This document shows positions 4,870 to 5,001 of a DNA stretch of 5,001 nt, one piece after another; the first letter of the stretch is position 1, and each line of letters begins with the position of its first letter. Under the pieces are notes generated by a model. It saw nothing but the letters and a program-made list of their open reading frames with translations, had not been told where the DNA came from and searched no databases. Both the position numbers and the translations under genes were made by a program. This DNA is from Gammaproteobacteria bacterium. Its GTDB lineage: Bacteria > Pseudomonadota > Gammaproteobacteria > Thiohalomonadales > Thiohalomonadaceae. The stretch is taken from the NCBI GenBank assembly GCA_023228645.1, contig JALOAT010000100.1, positions 1-5,001 of the forward strand, written 5' to 3'.

Positions 4870-4944
4870 ATCGCCTAACATCATGACGAATAGAAAAAAG
4901 CCCTAACATGTAAAAATGTTGGGGCTTTTTGCTATTCGTTGTTC
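4870..4944 (+). other. attC-like recombination site 4
   Basis: The foot is GCCTAAC (4873-4879), an exact match to RYYYAAC and complementary to the cassette's own start at 2893. A stem follows: ACGAATAG (4886-4893) pairs with CTATTCGT (4932-4939), continuing into the strong inner hairpin at 4900-4925. The GTT core is GTTGTTC at 4938 or, less likely, GTTCAGC at 4941. It is shorter and more perfectly paired than sites 0-3, and the spacer on the core side is missing. The 3' limit is therefore uncertain. Confidence 0.6.
4894..4930 (+). terminator. Intrinsic terminator-like hairpin inside attC site 4
   Basis: GCCCTAACAT (4900-4909) pairs with ATGTTGGGGC (4916-4925) with one wobble pair and a 6-base loop. 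It is followed by TTTTT (4926-4930) and preceded by AAAAAA (4894-4899). This is a classic rho-independent terminator shape in both directions. Here it forms the apical part of a recombination site, so it would end transcripts coming through the array. Confidence 0.65.
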
Positions 4945-5001
4945 AGCGACACCGTGTCTAAATTCCTATAGGTGGTTTTGTAGGTTTTTGGCTTCTCCTT
5001 T
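4939..5001 (+). mobile_element. Start of a further cassette or of the array flank
   Basis: If the crossover lies after G4938, this is the first ~63 bases of the next cassette. No start codon with a sustained frame, promoter or known motif is seen. A small inverted repeat, GACAC-C-GTGTC, lies at 4948-4958. If this is a cassette, the complement of GTTGTTCAGC should appear at its far end beyond the window. Confidence 0.4.

Larger units (their letters stand above)
2894..4938 (+). mobile_element. Gene cassette 4 (HEPN-like gene, interrupted by an IS)
   Basis: GTTAGGCGAT (2893-2902) recurs exactly in reverse complement as ATCGCCTAAC (4870-4879); 14 of 15 bases match if extended. The two ends of this cassette are therefore still recognisable, although 1.37 kb of insertion sequence plus an 8-bp duplication separates the gene from its attC. 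Without the insertion the cassette would be about 668 bp, with the gene's stop only about 10 bases before the attC foot. The right limit is less certain than the others: GTT at 4938 or 4941. Confidence 0.72.

Noticed and set aside
1..5001. CRISPR array, tRNA or rRNA
   Set aside because: The repeats are few, long and widely spaced around genes, and no cloverleaf or rRNA-like sequence was recognised on either strand.

Overview
The window looks like accessory DNA from a member of the Bacteroidota, probably a flavobacterium. The DNA is very AT-rich, genes are preceded by A-rich leaders without a clear Shine-Dalgarno sequence, and the cargo proteins have a Bacteroidota flavour. This host assignment is inference from composition and protein style.

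The main organising feature is an integron-like array of gene cassettes. Five imperfect-palindromic, attC-like recombination sites end at about 131, 1670, 2445, 2899 and 4944. They delimit four complete cassettes (about 126-1664, 1665-2439, 2440-2893, 2894-4938), the 3' end of one upstream and the 5' end of one downstream. The strongest evidence is that the first ~7-15 bases of each complete cassette, beginning GTT, are repeated in reverse complement at the 5' foot of that same cassette's own terminal palindrome. This is the relation expected if each cassette once existed as a circle with a folded attC joining its ends. No integrase gene lies in the window.

Region by region: (1) 1-125 is the tail of an upstream cassette whose last 127 bases, apart from one substitution, recur at 2769-2895. 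(2) Cassette 1 carries one gene, a TPR-repeat protein fused to a DnaQ-like DEDDh 3'-5' exonuclease. (3) Cassette 2 carries two closely spaced genes: a membrane-anchored SmpA/OmlA (BamE)-like small protein and a two-helix membrane protein whose C-terminus is encoded by the attC itself. (4) Cassette 3 (454 bp) has no convincing gene but several hairpins, and appears to be present twice. (5) Cassette 4 carries a 176-residue helical protein, perhaps HEPN-like. A complete IS256-family insertion sequence (3488-4856) has landed precisely on its stop codon, with an 8-bp target duplication that preserves the stop. (6) The terminal attC of cassette 4 doubles as a good-looking intrinsic terminator, and the last ~60 bases are the start of another cassette or the array flank.

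The cassette genes all read in the same direction (+), as is normal for integron arrays. They would probably depend on a promoter upstream of the array or on weak internal ones, since no convincing Bacteroidota promoter was found inside. The transposase is on the opposite strand and is visibly richer in G+C than its surroundings. The cargoes share no pathway. A nuclease-TPR fusion and a possible HEPN protein would fit a defence-type cargo, but that is speculation.
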